Shown one piece after another: positions 18,017 through 26,955 of a stretch of 64,000 nucleotides of DNA. Each line of letters opens with the position of its first letter. Position 1 is the first letter of the stretch. The notes under the pieces were generated by a model. It searched no databases, was not told the DNA's origin, and saw only the letters and a program-made list of their open reading frames with translations. The DNA comes from Mitsuaria chitosanitabida ATCC BAA-476 = NBRC 102408 (GTDB taxonomy: Bacteria > Pseudomonadota > Gammaproteobacteria > Burkholderiales > Burkholderiaceae_C), in NCBI RefSeq assembly GCF_001598255.1, contig NZ_BCYP01000022.1:122219-186218 (forward strand). The letters run 5' to 3'. Made by a program: the position numbers and the translations under genes.

Positions 18017-18421
18017 TCAGACGCGGACCTTGCCGCGCCCCTCCTTGATCTCGCCGCGCTGGCTCTTGGCCTCCAGCCGCCGCTTCTGCGAGCCGTGCGT
18101 GGGCTTGGTCGGCCGCCGCTTCCTGGGCACATGGGCGACGCTCTGCACCAGAGCGACCAGCCGGGCGATCGCGTCGGCGCGGTTCTGCTCCAGGCTGCGC
18201 GACTCCTGCGCCTTGATCACCACCACGCCCTCGGACGTGATGCGCTGGTCGCTCAGTGCCAGCAGGCGCTCCTTGATCGGGGCCGGCAGCGTCGAGCGCC
18301 GGATGTCGAAGCGCAGGTGGACCGCGTTGCTGACCTTGTTGACGTTCTGCCCGCCGGGGCCGCTGGCGCGGATGGCGGAGACCTCCAGCTCCCAGTCCGC
18401 CGGGGTCCAGTCGAGGTGCAT
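18017..18421 (-). CDS. arfB: Alternative ribosome-rescue factor ArfB (peptidyl-tRNA hydrolase)
   Basis: A 134-residue protein with the GGQ motif at about 23-25 (SGPGGQNVNKVSNAVHLRF), as in release factors, and a basic, disordered C-terminal tail (PRKRRPTKPTHGSQKRRLE) that enters the empty mRNA channel. It lacks the stop-codon recognition domains of RF1 and RF2, which identifies ArfB/YaeJ. It frees stalled ribosomes by hydrolysing the peptidyl-tRNA ester. Length is normal (about 140). It is downstream of alr with a 46-base gap. Confidence 0.95.
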   Translation of the reverse strand: MHLDWTPADWELEVSAIRASGPGGQNVNKVSNAVHLRFDIRRSTLPAPIKERLLALSDQRITSEGVVVIKAQESRSLEQNRADAIARLVALVQSVAHVPRKRRPTKPTHGSQKRRLEAKSQRGEIKEGRGKVRV

Positions 18422-18467
18422 GGGCCGGCGGAGGGGATCGGAAATCCGGGGGGCGGGCGTGCCGGCC

Positions 18468-19580
18468 TCAGGCCAGCGTCTCGACGTGCACCGGCACGCG
18501 CTTGGCGATCGCGCACATCAGCTCGTAGCCGATGGTGCCGGCGGCCTGGGCCACCTCGTCGATGGACAGCACCGCGTCCTTGGGACCCTTGCCCCACAGC
18601 GTGACCTCGCTGCCGATGCCCTCGGCCGGGAGATCCGTCAGGTCCACCGCCAGCATGTCCATGGACACGCGGCCGATGGTCGACGTGCGCGCGCCGCCGA
18701 CCAGCACCGGCGTGCCGTGGCCCGCGTGCCGCGGGTAGCCGTCGGCGTAGCCGCAGGCCACCGTGCCGATGCGCATCGTCCGCTGCGCCACGAAGCTGCT
18801 GCCGTAGCCCACGCTGTCGCCTTCCTTCAGATGCTGGACGGCCAGCACCTTGGAACGCAGCGTCATCGTGGGCTTCAGGTTCCAGTGCGCGATGCCGTGC
18901 TCCGGATAGTCCGGCGCGCTGCCGTAGGTCATGATCCCCGAGCGGACCCAGTCCGCCCGCACCGCCGGATCCTGGGCGTGACGCAGGATGGCCGCGCTGT
19001 TGCTCAGCGTGCGCGCGCCCGGCAGGTCGGCCGTGGCTTCCTTGAAGACGGCGGTCTGGTGCGCGATGCCGCGCGGGCCGTCGGCGTCCGAGAAGTGCGT
19101 CATCAGCGAGATCTCGTCCACCTGCGGCAGCGCGTTCAGCCGGGTCCAGGCGCCGCGGAAGGCGCTGGGCGTGAAGCCCAGCCGGTTCATGCCGCTGTTG
19201 AGCTTGAGGAAGACCCGATGCGGCTCGTGCGTCTTGTGCATCGCCAGCCAGTCGATCTGCTGTTCCTGATGCACGGCGTGCCAGAGCTTCAGGCGCGAGC
19301 ACAGCTCCAGGTCGCGGGTCTCGAAGCAGCCTTCCAGCAGCAGGATGGGCCCGCGCCAGCCCAGGTCGCGGATGCGCTGGGCCTCGTCCAGGTCCAGCAG
19401 CGCGAAACCGTCGGCGCTGCGCAGCGCGTCGAACACGCGCTCGATGCCGTGGCCGTAGGCGTTGGCCTTGACGACCGCGAACACCTGCGCGTCGGGCGCC
19501 AGCTCACGGGCGCGAGCGATGTTGTGGGCCAGCGCGGGCTGGTGGATCAGGGCTTCGATGGGACGGGGCATGGGGCGCAT
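18468..19580 (-). CDS. alr: Alanine racemase
   Basis: A 370-residue PLP enzyme making D-alanine for peptidoglycan. The start at 19580 is supported by GGAGG 4 bases upstream. The PLP lysine lies in [11 protein letters not shown] (K38), and the catalytic tyrosine in [10 protein letters not shown] on the opposite face; [13 protein letters not shown] is the family signature in the C-terminal beta domain. Length is usual. It shares an intergenic region with the divergent lplT gene. Confidence 0.95.
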   Translation of the reverse strand: MRPMPRPIEALIHQPALAHNIARARELAPDAQVFAVVKANAYGHGIERVFDALRSADGFALLDLDEAQRIRDLGWRGPILLLEGCFETRDLELCSRLKLWHAVHQEQQIDWLAMHKTHEPHRVFLKLNSGMNRLGFTPSAFRGAWTRLNALPQVDEISLMTHFSDADGPRGIAHQTAVFKEATADLPGARTLSNSAAILRHAQDPAVRADWVRSGIMTYGSAPDYPEHGIAHWNLKPTMTLRSKVLAVQHLKEGDSVGYGSSFVAQRTMRIGTVACGYADGYPRHAGHGTPVLVGGARTSTIGRVSMDMLAVDLTDLPAEGIGSEVTLWGKGPKDAVLSIDEVAQAAGTIGYELMCAIAKRVPVHVETLA

Positions 19581-19712
19581 TGTGCCTCCGCCACCGCGAC
19601 GGAATTGCTGCGGCGCACCATGTCGGCGTGGCCCCCAGGCCTCCCGAAAACCGGGACGAGTTAGCACAGTGCAGTTGGTCCGTGAAGGTCTGTTACCAAA
19701 ACAGGCGCATGC

Positions 19713-19718
19713 TATAAA
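19713..19718 (+). promoter_or_regulatory. Putative -10 element for lplT
   Basis: TATAAA sits in an AT-richer patch of the alr-lplT divergent intergenic region, about 73 bases before the lplT ATG. The -35 region at 17 bases upstream (CTGTTA) is weak. Candidate only. Confidence 0.35.
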
Positions 19719-19790
19719 CCCGCCGCAGCGCTGCCTTCTCCCACCCTGTGGACCCAGCGTGTTCACCGCAGTTCCAGGTATGCCGGGTCG

Positions 19791-21068
19791 ATGAAAAAAG
19801 GCTTCTACACCATCATGTCAGCGCAGTTCTTCAGCTCGCTGGCTGATAACGCGCTGTTCGTCGCCGCCGTGGAGTTGCTCCGCACCAGCGGTGCCGCCGA
19901 ATGGCAGCGCGCCGCCCTGGTCCCCATGTTCGCCCTGTTCTACGTGGTGCTGGCGCCCTTCGTGGGCGCCTTCGCCGACGCGGTCCCCAAGGGCAAGGTC
20001 ATGTTCATATCGAACACGATCAAGGTGCTGGGCTGTCTGAGCATGCTGGTGGGCGTGCACCCGCTGATCGCCTACGCCATCGTGGGCCTGGGCGCGGCGG
20101 CCTACTCGCCGGCCAAGTACGGCATCCTCACCGAGCTCCTGCCGCCGTCGCAGCTGGTCAAGGCCAATGGCTGGATCGAGGGCCTGACCATCGGCTCCAT
20201 CATCCTGGGCGCCGTCTTCGGCGGCCAGCTGCTGGGCGAGCGCGCCTCGTCCTTCCTGCTGAGCTTCGACGTCCCCTTCATCGACACCGGCATCGACACC
20301 CCGCCCGAGGCGGCGATCGCCTTCATGGTGGTGCTGTACTTCATCGCGGCGCTCTTCAACCTGCGCATCCCGCGCACCGAGGCGCCGCTGCAGCCGATCT
20401 CCCACAACCCCACCGACCTGGTGCGGGAGTTCGCGTCCTGCAACTCGCGGCTGTGGCAAGACAAGCTGGGCCAGATCTCGCTGGGCATGACCACGCTGTT
20501 CTGGGGCGTGTCGGGCAACATGCGCTACATCGTCTTCGCCTGGGCGGCGGCGGCGCTGGGCTACGGCACGACGCAGGCCTCGGCGCTGGCGGGCGTGGTG
20601 GCGATCGGCACGGCGGCGGGCGCGGTGATTGCGTCGATGGCCGTGCGGCTGGACAAGGCCACCAACGTCATCCCGCTGGGCATCGGCATGGGTCTGCTGA
20701 TGCTGGTGCTGAACTTCATCGACAACCTGTGGCTGGCGATTCCGTTCCTGGTGCTCCTGGGCGGCATCGGCGGCTACCTGGTCGTGCCGATGAACGCGCT
20801 GCTGCAGCACCGCGGCCACAACCTGATGGGCGCCGGCCGCTCCATCGCCGTGCAGAACTTCAACGAGCAGGCCTGCATCCTGGGCCTGGGCGCGCTGTAC
20901 ACGATGCTGACCCGCTTCGGCACCTCGGCCTTCGGCTCGATCACGATCTTCGGCCTGCTGGTCGCGGCGATCATGTGGGTGGTCGGACGCTGGCACAAGC
21001 ACAACCTGCGCGAGCACCCGGAAGAACTGGAGCGCCTGCTCTCCATCGCGCGCAGCGACAAGCACTGA
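19791..21068 (+). CDS. lplT: Lysophospholipid transporter LplT
   Basis: A 425-residue MFS permease with about 12 membrane helices. The N-terminus ([19 protein letters not shown]), [21 protein letters not shown] and [16 protein letters not shown] are typical LplT sequences. LplT flips lysophospholipids into the inner leaflet for re-acylation by Aas/acyltransferases. No aas gene is adjacent in the window. It is divergent from alr and ends in a hairpin terminator. Confidence 0.93.
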   Translation: MKKGFYTIMSAQFFSSLADNALFVAAVELLRTSGAAEWQRAALVPMFALFYVVLAPFVGAFADAVPKGKVMFISNTIKVLGCLSMLVGVHPLIAYAIVGLGAAAYSPAKYGILTELLPPSQLVKANGWIEGLTIGSIILGAVFGGQLLGERASSFLLSFDVPFIDTGIDTPPEAAIAFMVVLYFIAALFNLRIPRTEAPLQPISHNPTDLVREFASCNSRLWQDKLGQISLGMTTLFWGVSGNMRYIVFAWAAAALGYGTTQASALAGVVAIGTAAGAVIASMAVRLDKATNVIPLGIGMGLLMLVLNFIDNLWLAIPFLVLLGGIGGYLVVPMNALLQHRGHNLMGAGRSIAVQNFNEQACILGLGALYTMLTRFGTSAFGSITIFGLLVAAIMWVVGRWHKHNLREHPEELERLLSIARSDKH

Positions 21069-21088
21069 ATCCGCGCTCCGCAAACGAC

Positions 21089-21112
21089 GACGGCCCCTCT
21101 TCAGGGGCCGTC
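21089..21112 (+). terminator. Hairpin terminator after lplT
   Basis: A 10-bp stem GACGGCCCCT/AGGGGCCGTC with loop CTTC, followed by TCTCCTTGG, which is a weak U-tract. It lies 20 bases after the lplT stop codon. Confidence 0.7.
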
Positions 21113-21149
21113 TCTCCTTGGGCGCCTCGCCGGGCGCCACCCGATCCGC

Positions 21150-22091
21150 TCAGCGCCGCGCGCGTCCCTTGCCGCTCGCGGGCGTGTCCACGATCAGGCC
21201 GCCGGTGCTCAGCACCTGGTTGATGTGCTCCGACCAGGCGCGCCCGATCTTGAGGCAGCCGCTGTGGTTGAGGTGGATCTCGTTGTGCCAGTCGCCGCTG
21301 ATGCCGCTGGCGCCGGGCGTGGCCGAGGCCAGCGGGACGGCGGTCGAGTCGAACACGAACAGCCCGGGGAACTGCTCCTTGTCCGCCATCAGCGTCTTCA
21401 GCAGCTGGGCCAGGTGCATCACCATCAGCCGGCTGACGGCGGCCCAGTCGGCCGCCGGGATGGCGTAGGCCTTGAGCGCCGGGTAGAGCCAGGGGCCGTG
21501 GCCCGCGTCCTCGGCGCCGGCCGGACGCGGCATCGGCACCGCGTAGCAGTGCATGAAGACCGGCTTGCCGGCCGAGGGGCCCTGGTCGCGCAGCGTCAGC
21601 AGGTGGCGCAGGTTGGCCTTGAGGTACTCGGCGTAGGTGGCCCAGCCGGGCTCGGAGAAGTAGCGGCCCACACCGTCCGAGGGCGCGCCCCATTCGGTCT
21701 GGCGGCGCAGCAGCCGCAGGTGCAGCGGGACTTCCTGGCCGTCGATGAAGGTGGGCGTCTGGGCGGCCTTGATCAGGTCGTTGCCGCCCACGGAGAGCAG
21801 CACGCCGTCCCAGACGGGGGCGTCGGCGGCGGTCAGCAGCCGGACGAAATCGGGCGCGGATTCGAGCTCCACGACCTTGGACAGGCTTTCGCGCTGGCCG
21901 GCGCAGTTGATCGCGACCGCGGGCTTGGCCAGCACCAGCTCCTGCAGCAGGTTGGCGTGCGCGCTGAGCTTGGCCTGGGCAGTGGAGAACCAGGAATCCC
22001 CCTGCGCCAACAGGCGCCAGTGATAGCTCTGCAGGTCGGGCCGTGCGGCGGACTGCAAATCCTCGGGGGCGAAACAGGCCAGGTGATCCAA
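21150..22091 (-). CDS. SGNH/GDSL-type hydrolase
   Basis: A 313-residue cytoplasmic protein without signal peptide. It shows the four SGNH blocks: AQGDSWF (nucleophile serine at about 33), a glycine block in INCAGQRES, GGND at about 102-105, and a C-terminal D-x-x-H in the region SGDWHNEIHLNHSG. The family contains esterases, lipases and carbohydrate deacetylases; the substrate is unknown. The blocks are widely spaced, with a long insertion after block III. It is transcribed toward lplT. Confidence 0.82.
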   Translation of the reverse strand: MDHLACFAPEDLQSAARPDLQSYHWRLLAQGDSWFSTAQAKLSAHANLLQELVLAKPAVAINCAGQRESLSKVVELESAPDFVRLLTAADAPVWDGVLLSVGGNDLIKAAQTPTFIDGQEVPLHLRLLRRQTEWGAPSDGVGRYFSEPGWATYAEYLKANLRHLLTLRDQGPSAGKPVFMHCYAVPMPRPAGAEDAGHGPWLYPALKAYAIPAADWAAVSRLMVMHLAQLLKTLMADKEQFPGLFVFDSTAVPLASATPGASGISGDWHNEIHLNHSGCLKIGRAWSEHINQVLSTGGLIVDTPASGKGRARR

Positions 22092-22278
22092 GAGAAGCTC
22101 TCCCTAAAAAGGTGGACTGGACACACGCGGCAGGGTAAGCCGCATGCATGACAGGCGCACGGCGCCCCGATTGGAGGGCAGGGTCAGTCCTTGCGCCATG
22201 CTACAAACCCTCGGCATTGTTGGCGATCCCGTGTGACGCCTGTCCCCTGCTTTTCCTTCTGTTTCCGTCCCGATCCGC

Positions 22279-23139
22279 ATGCCGATTCTTGCCCTGATGC
22301 TCAACGCCACGATCTGGGGGCTGTCGTGGTGGCCGTTCCGCCAGTTCGAGTCCGCCGGGATGCACCCGCTGTGGACCACGGTGATCATGTACACGCTGTC
22401 GTGGATCGTGGTCATGGCGACGCAGCGCGGGGCGATGGCCGAGTGGTGGCGCTCTCCCGGCCTGTGGCTGGTGACGCTGGCCGCGGGCATGACCAACACC
22501 GCCTTCAACTGGGGCGTGGCCACCGGCGACGTGGTGCGGGTGGTGCTGCTGTTCTATCTCATGCCGCTGTGGGCGGTGCTGCTGGCCCGGCTGATCCTCA
22601 AGGAGCCGCTGACGGCCATGGCCGGGCTGCGCATCGCGCTGGCGCTGGGCGGCGCGATGGCGGTGCTGTCGCCCGAAGACGGCGGCTGGCCGGTCCCGTC
22701 CTCGCTGCCCGACGTGCTGGGGCTGGTGGGCGGCATGACCTTCGCGTTCAACAACGTCATGCTGAGGCGCGAGTCCGCCCGCAGCCCCGGCGCGCGGGCG
22801 CTGGCCATGTTCACCGGCGGCGTGCTGGTGGCGGGGGTGTCGGCGGCGGGCATGGCGGGCGCCGGCCTGGCGCCCTGGCCCTGGCTGCCGGGCGCGGTCT
22901 GGCTGCTGCCGCTGGCGGGCATGGCCGTGCTGTTCTTCATCTCCAACCTGTCCCTGCAATACGGGGCGGCGCGGCTGCCGGCCAACCTGACCGCGGTGGT
23001 CATGCTGACCGAGGTGCCGGTGGCGGCGATCTCGGCGCTGCTGCTGGGCGGCGGCACGCTGGACGGAAAGACCGCGCTGGGCGGTGGGGCGATCCTCGCC
23101 GCCGCGCTGCTGGCGGCCCTGGAACACCGGCGCGCCTGA
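22279..23139 (+). CDS. EamA/DMT-family permease
   Basis: A 286-residue protein with ten hydrophobic helices and two EamA repeats (NATIWGLSWWPFRQFE at the start; NLTAVVMLTEVPVAAIS near the end). The second-repeat ending is characteristic of DMT exporters. The substrate is unknown. It is divergent from the SGNH hydrolase gene; no ribosome-binding site is obvious before the ATG. Confidence 0.85.
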   Translation: MPILALMLNATIWGLSWWPFRQFESAGMHPLWTTVIMYTLSWIVVMATQRGAMAEWWRSPGLWLVTLAAGMTNTAFNWGVATGDVVRVVLLFYLMPLWAVLLARLILKEPLTAMAGLRIALALGGAMAVLSPEDGGWPVPSSLPDVLGLVGGMTFAFNNVMLRRESARSPGARALAMFTGGVLVAGVSAAGMAGAGLAPWPWLPGAVWLLPLAGMAVLFFISNLSLQYGAARLPANLTAVVMLTEVPVAAISALLLGGGTLDGKTALGGGAILAAALLAALEHRRA

Positions 23140-23278
23140 GGCCGGACCCGCCCGGCCCTTGCCGGAGCGGCCCGGTACGGCGGGCCCGTCCGGTTCGCTC
23201 CGCCCGCGCGACACGCCGGGCACGGCTTGCCGCGCTAGGATGCGCCACGGCCCCCCGGGTCGCCAAGAGGAGGTCCCC

Positions 23279-23779
23279 ATGAGCGCCAACAACGGCAAGA
23301 CAGCCTTCGACTTCGAAGCCGTCAGCATCGCCGGCGAGCCTGTGTCGCTGTCGCAGTACCGCGGCCGCGTGCTGCTGGTCGTCAACACCGCCAGCGAGTG
23401 CGGCTTCACGCCGCAGTTCAAGGGGCTGGAGGACCTGTGGCGCGACTTCCAGGCGCGCGGCCTGGTGATCGTCGGCTTCCCGAGCAACGAGTTCGGCGGA
23501 CAGGATCCGGGCAGCAACGACGAGATCGCCTCGTTCTGCCAGCTCAACTACGGGGTGAGCTTCCCGATGATGGGCAAGGTCAAGGTCAACGGCGGGGAAG
23601 CGCATCCGCTGTGGCAGTGGCTCAAGGGCGAGAAGCCCGGGATCCTGGGCACGCAGGCGATCAAGTGGAACTTCACCAAGTTCCTGGTCGGCCGCGACGG
23701 ACAGGTGCTCAAGCGCTACGCGCCCAACGACGCGCCGGCCTCGCTGCGCGGCGACATCGAGGCCGCGCTGGCGGACTGA
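23279..23779 (+). CDS. Glutathione peroxidase family protein
   Basis: A 166-residue thiol peroxidase of the GPx family with the catalytic cysteine in NTASECGFTPQFKGL (Cys41 in place of selenocysteine), the glutamine/tryptophan partners in the region FPSNEFGGQDPGSNDEI, and KWNFTKFLV. It reduces hydrogen and lipid peroxides, most often using thioredoxin in bacteria. AGGAGG lies 6 bases before the ATG. Its stop codon is one base from that of the convergent Crp-like regulator gene. Confidence 0.93.
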   Translation: MSANNGKTAFDFEAVSIAGEPVSLSQYRGRVLLVVNTASECGFTPQFKGLEDLWRDFQARGLVIVGFPSNEFGGQDPGSNDEIASFCQLNYGVSFPMMGKVKVNGGEAHPLWQWLKGEKPGILGTQAIKWNFTKFLVGRDGQVLKRYAPNDAPASLRGDIEAALAD

Positions 23780-23780
23780 C

Positions 23781-24461
23781 TCAGCCCTTCCATGCGATCC
23801 GGCCGTAGCGCAGCCGCAGCCGGCCCTGGTCCTGCTCGGCGCGCAGCAGCTGGTTGACCGTCTGCCGGGACAGGTGGGCGAGCTGGGCCAGCTCCGCCTG
23901 CGTCGCGCGCAACTCGCGCCAGCCCTCGGCGTCGACCGGCCCGGCGCGTTCGCTCGCCAGCTGGCGCAGCGCGACCGCGAAGCGGTCCGGCGCGCTCAGG
24001 TGCCGGGCGGCCTCCAGCAGCCGCAGGTTGCCCTCGAAGCGTTCGGCGAACTCGCGCATCAGTGCCCGGGCGAAGCCGGGCCAGTCGTCCATCAGCAGCC
24101 GATACGCCGGCTCGCCGATCACCCAGACGCGGCTGTCGACCCGCGCCGCCGCCTCGTAGCGCGAGGGCTTGCCGGTCACGAAGGCGGCCAGTCCGAACAG
24201 CCGTGGCGCGCGCACGTGCTCCAGCACCGACATGCGGCCGTCGAGCGCGGCGAAGCGGGCTTCGATCTCGCCGCCCGCCACCATGTAGAAGGCCTTCGGG
24301 GACTGGCCCTGCGCGAACAGCACCCGCCCGGCGGGCAGCGCGCGGCAGGGCAGCAGCGCCTCCAGCCGGCCGGTCAGCGCGCCCGGTGGCCGGAGTTCCG
24401 GGAAGTTGGCGCGGAGCGCGTCGACGGCGGACCGCGTGGGAGGCGAGGGCTGGGGCGGCAT
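23781..24461 (-). CDS. Crp/Fnr-family transcriptional regulator
   Basis: A 226-residue regulator with an N-terminal cyclic-nucleotide-binding-like beta barrel (GRVLFAQGQSPKAFYMVAGG, about 45-65), a long dimerisation helix and a C-terminal winged HTH (TQAELAQLAHLSRQTVNQLL). It lacks the four-cysteine cluster of true FNR, so it is not an iron-sulfur oxygen sensor, and the effector is unknown. It is divergent from the DUF2332 gene; a 16-bp Crp-like palindrome lies between the two, suggesting autoregulation and control of the neighbour. Confidence 0.88.
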   Translation of the reverse strand: MPPQPSPPTRSAVDALRANFPELRPPGALTGRLEALLPCRALPAGRVLFAQGQSPKAFYMVAGGEIEARFAALDGRMSVLEHVRAPRLFGLAAFVTGKPSRYEAAARVDSRVWVIGEPAYRLLMDDWPGFARALMREFAERFEGNLRLLEAARHLSAPDRFAVALRQLASERAGPVDAEGWRELRATQAELAQLAHLSRQTVNQLLRAEQDQGRLRLRYGRIAWKG

Positions 24462-24490
24462 GGTCCGGATGGGAATCGGGAATCAGACTT

Positions 24491-24506
24491 TGTCGGATGG
24501 CCGACA
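24491..24506. promoter_or_regulatory. Crp-like palindromic operator TGTCG-N6-CGACA
   Basis: A perfect inverted repeat TGTCGG-ATGG-CCGACA of 16 bp. It has the same half-site spacing as the CRP/FNR consensus (TGTGA-N6-TCACA) and lies between the divergent Crp-like gene and DUF2332 gene, 30 bases from the first start codon and 35 from the second. Likely bound by the adjacent regulator (inference). Confidence 0.6.
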
Positions 24507-24540
24507 TTCTGACGGCGACGACGATCCTAGAGTCACGCTC

Positions 24541-25755
24541 ATGCAGCAACACCACGAAGAGTCGTCCTCGACCGACACGATGCTCCGGCGAGACGGGCGA
24601 GACGGGCGAGACGGGCATGACCCGGCCGAGGCGCTCAGCCGGATCGCCCATCGCTTCGGCCGCTTCGCGGCGCTCGACGGGCAGGATGACGCGCTCTATG
24701 CGGCGCTCGCCGGGATCATCGCCGCCGACCCGGCGTTGATGGCCCCCTTGCTCGAGGCGCCGCCCACGCAGCATCTGGCGGTGCTGCTGCTGGCGGCGCT
24801 CCACGATCGCATCCTCGCGGGCGAGCCCCATCCGCTGGCGGCCTACTACGCCAGCGTCGGCGGGCATCGCGCGCCGGATGCCGAGTTGCCGGCCCTGCTC
24901 AAGGACTTCATGCGACGCGAGGACGCCGCATTGCGCGCGCTGACCCGATCGCGCACCACGCAGACCAACGAGACCGGCCGCTGCGCCGTGCTGCGGCCCG
25001 CCCTGCAGACGCTGGCGACGCGGCTCGGCGGCACGGCGCAGGCACCGGTGCCGCTGGCGCTGTTCGACTTCGGATGCAGCGCGGGCCTGAACCTGGGCGT
25101 CGATCGCTATGCGTATCAGGACGCGGTCGAGCTCCTGCCCGGGGCGACGCCGGACGCGCCGCTCATCCGGACCCAGTGGCGCGGCGAGCGGCCCGCCGCG
25201 CTGCTCGGCGTGCCGGCATGGCGCGCGCCCCACCGCATGGGCGTGGACCTGCAACCGGTCGCGCCCGAGGACCCGGTGGCCACCCGCTGGCTGCGCGCCT
25301 GCCTGTGGCCCGGCGACGCGGCGCGGCGGGAGCGCCTGGACCGCGCGCTCGCGGATGCGCGCCGGCATCCCGTGCCGCTGCTGCGCACCGAGGACGGCCT
25401 GGGTGAGCTCGAGCGCTGGATGGGCCGCCTGCCCGAGGGCGTGACACCGGTGATCGCCAACGTCTGGGTGCTGGCCTACTTCGACCGCGAGCCGCTGCGC
25501 GCGTACGTCGAGCGCCTGGGGCGGCTGGTCCGCGAGCGCGGGCTGGCCTGGATCAGCGGCGAACTGGGTCGATTCGCGCCGCTGGACACCCTGCCACCGG
25601 ATCCGGAGGGCGAGCCGCCCGACAGCGCGACCCTGTGGACCTTGCAATGGCGCGATCGCGACGGTGCCCTTCGGACGGAGCCGCTGGCCTGGTCGCACGC
25701 GCACGGGCGATGGATCAGTTGGCTGGCGAGCCCGGCACGACCTTCAGCTCGTTGA
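24541..25755 (+). CDS. DUF2332 family protein
   Basis: A 404-residue protein starting at the ATG at 24541 (longer frame possible). Recognisable DUF2332 blocks are PLLEAPPTQHLAVLLLAALHD, GHRAPDAELPALLKDFM, QTNETGRCAVLRPAL, FDFGCSAGLNLGVDRY and GVDLQPVAPEDP. The GCSAGLNL stretch recalls an S-adenosylmethionine-binding loop, but the function is not established. It contains three RDG repeats near residue 20. Its 3' end overlaps the convergent BON gene by 41 bases. It probably shares a regulatory site with the divergent Crp-like gene. Confidence 0.8.
   Translation: MQQHHEESSSTDTMLRRDGRDGRDGHDPAEALSRIAHRFGRFAALDGQDDALYAALAGIIAADPALMAPLLEAPPTQHLAVLLLAALHDRILAGEPHPLAAYYASVGGHRAPDAELPALLKDFMRREDAALRALTRSRTTQTNETGRCAVLRPALQTLATRLGGTAQAPVPLALFDFGCSAGLNLGVDRYAYQDAVELLPGATPDAPLIRTQWRGERPAALLGVPAWRAPHRMGVDLQPVAPEDPVATRWLRACLWPGDAARRERLDRALADARRHPVPLLRTEDGLGELERWMGRLPEGVTPVIANVWVLAYFDREPLRAYVERLGRLVRERGLAWISGELGRFAPLDTLPPDPEGEPPDSATLWTLQWRDRDGALRTEPLAWSHAHGRWISWLASPARPSAR
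24588..24614. repeat. Three 9-bp direct repeats in the DUF2332 gene
   Basis: Three perfect copies of GCGAGACGG in tandem encode an Arg-Asp-Gly triplet repeat near the N-terminus of the DUF2332 protein. Copy-number change would keep the reading frame. Confidence 0.85.
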
Positions 25756-26398
25756 CCACGTTCTCCACGTCGTCGATCTGCCGGACCAGCGCCTCGAGCG
25801 CCGCCGCCTCGTCGGGGGTGCGCACGCAGCCCTGCAGCCAGACCCAGCGGCGCTGCCCCAACGCCCAGACGCTGGTCGTCGCGTCGAAGCGGCCGTCGGC
25901 GGCCACGGCCTGCCGGACGCGGGGAATGATCTCCTTGTCGTAGAGATAGGCGTTGGGCAGGCGGCAGCGGCCGCTCTGGAAGCAACTGGTGCCGCGCTCG
26001 ATGCGGCCGTGCGACTGGGCCTTGGCCTCGGCGTCGGTGAGCAGCGGACCCGGCGGGACCGGGCAGGCCGACGGCGGGATCGCGGTGGGCAGCTGGAGGA
26101 AAGGGTCGTCGAAGACGTTGCGGCGGGCGTCCTCGGCGCGGGCGGTGCCGGCGAGGAGGCTCAGCGCGGCCAGGACCAGGGCCACGGCCGTGCCCGCGGC
26201 GCCAGCCTTCGCACTCGCACTCGCACTCGCACTCGCAGCAGCCGCCTTCGCATTCGCACCCACCGCCACAGTCCCAGTCCCAGGCCCAGGCCCAGTCCCA
26301 GATCCAGATCCAGATCCAGATCCAGATCCAGGTCCCGGCGCGGTGGACATCGGGTCCGACGCGGCGCAGGCGGTGGCGGGTGTGATCGGCGCTCGCAT
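25715..26398 (-). CDS. BON-domain periplasmic protein with repeat-encoded N-terminus
   Basis: A frame of 227 codons. The C-terminal part (about 145-220) fits a BON domain: YDKEIIPRVRQAVAADGRFDA, WVWLQGCVRTPDEAAALEALV and VENVVNELKV. A hydrophobic stretch (TAVALVLAALSLLAG followed by TARAED, near residue 70-90) looks like a signal peptide. What lies before it is a Gly/Ser/Pro/Ala low-complexity region encoded by hexamer repeats. The start is uncertain: 26398, 26350 (ATG), or a GTG close to the hydrophobic stretch. BON proteins bind phospholipid or outer-membrane surfaces. The last 41 bases overlap the convergent DUF2332 gene. Confidence 0.7.
   Translation of the reverse strand: MRAPITPATACAASDPMSTAPGPGSGSGSGSGSGTGPGPGTGTVAVGANAKAAAASASASASAKAGAAGTAVALVLAALSLLAGTARAEDARRNVFDDPFLQLPTAIPPSACPVPPGPLLTDAEAKAQSHGRIERGTSCFQSGRCRLPNAYLYDKEIIPRVRQAVAADGRFDATTSVWALGQRRWVWLQGCVRTPDEAAALEALVRQIDDVENVVNELKVVPGSPAN
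26209..26334. repeat. Two hexanucleotide repeat tracts (TCGCAC)4 and (CAGNNC)11
   Basis: TCGCAC occurs four times at 26209-26232. At 26269-26334 follow eleven CAG-containing hexamers, five of them perfect CAGATC at 26299-26328. They lie in the 5' end of the BON gene and encode alternating Ala/Ser and Gly/Ser-Pro residues on the minus strand. A similar hexamer tract closes the window at 63883-64000. Confidence 0.88.
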
Positions 26399-26468
26399 GA
26401 CCGCGAGCCTGCCGCAACGCGCGGCCGGGCGCCAGCGCGGCCGTCGCCGCCGCGTCGACGGTGGGGGC

Positions 26469-26783
26469 TCAGCCCACGGCGGACAGCCGCACCAGCTTCA
26501 GCGGCGCGCCGAGCAGCGTCGGCGCCTGCGCCTCGAAGGCGCGGAAGTGCGGCATCGAACGGTGCGTTTCCAGCGCCGCCTCGTCGTCGAAGGTCTCGTG
26601 CATCTGGAAGGTGCCGGGCTCGTCGAGCAGCTCGAACAGCCGGTAGTCCCGGCAGCCGGGTTCCTGCCGCGTCGGCGCGAGCAGGCCGGTCAGCGCTTCG
26701 CGCAGACGTTCGCGCTGGCCGGGCGCGGCCACGATCACGGCGATCATGGTCAGCGGGCGGGGAGAGGGGGAGGGCATCGTCAT
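26469..26783 (-). CDS. Antibiotic biosynthesis monooxygenase (ABM)-domain protein
   Basis: A protein of about 104 residues; starts at 26783, 26777 or 26747 are all possible, the last giving the usual MIAVIVAAPGQRERLREAL opening. Family blocks are EPGCRDYRLFELLDEPGTF and HETFDDEAALETHRSMPHF (YgiN/quinol-monooxygenase type). Such proteins are small dimers, some oxidising quinols. It stands alone and is divergent from the M20 peptidase gene. Confidence 0.85.
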   Translation of the reverse strand: MTMPSPSPRPLTMIAVIVAAPGQRERLREALTGLLAPTRQEPGCRDYRLFELLDEPGTFQMHETFDDEAALETHRSMPHFRAFEAQAPTLLGAPLKLVRLSAVG

Positions 26784-26955
26784 CGTTGATCCGTCGGTGG
26801 TCCGTTGGGGGATCCCGCAGAGGCCGCGGGGAGCGACGGATGCTAGGGAATCAGGGTCCACCCTGACAGCCCTTCGCACGCAAAACACTTTCAACGCAGA
26901 CGCGCGAACCGCGCCGTGGATAGGATCGGTCCACCCTTTGCAGGAGACCTCCCCC

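Noticed and set aside
25476..26417. Frame encoding alternating Trp-Ile/Trp-Asp/Cys-Glu repeats
   Set aside because: It is the hexamer repeat read in another frame; the BON gene explains the region.
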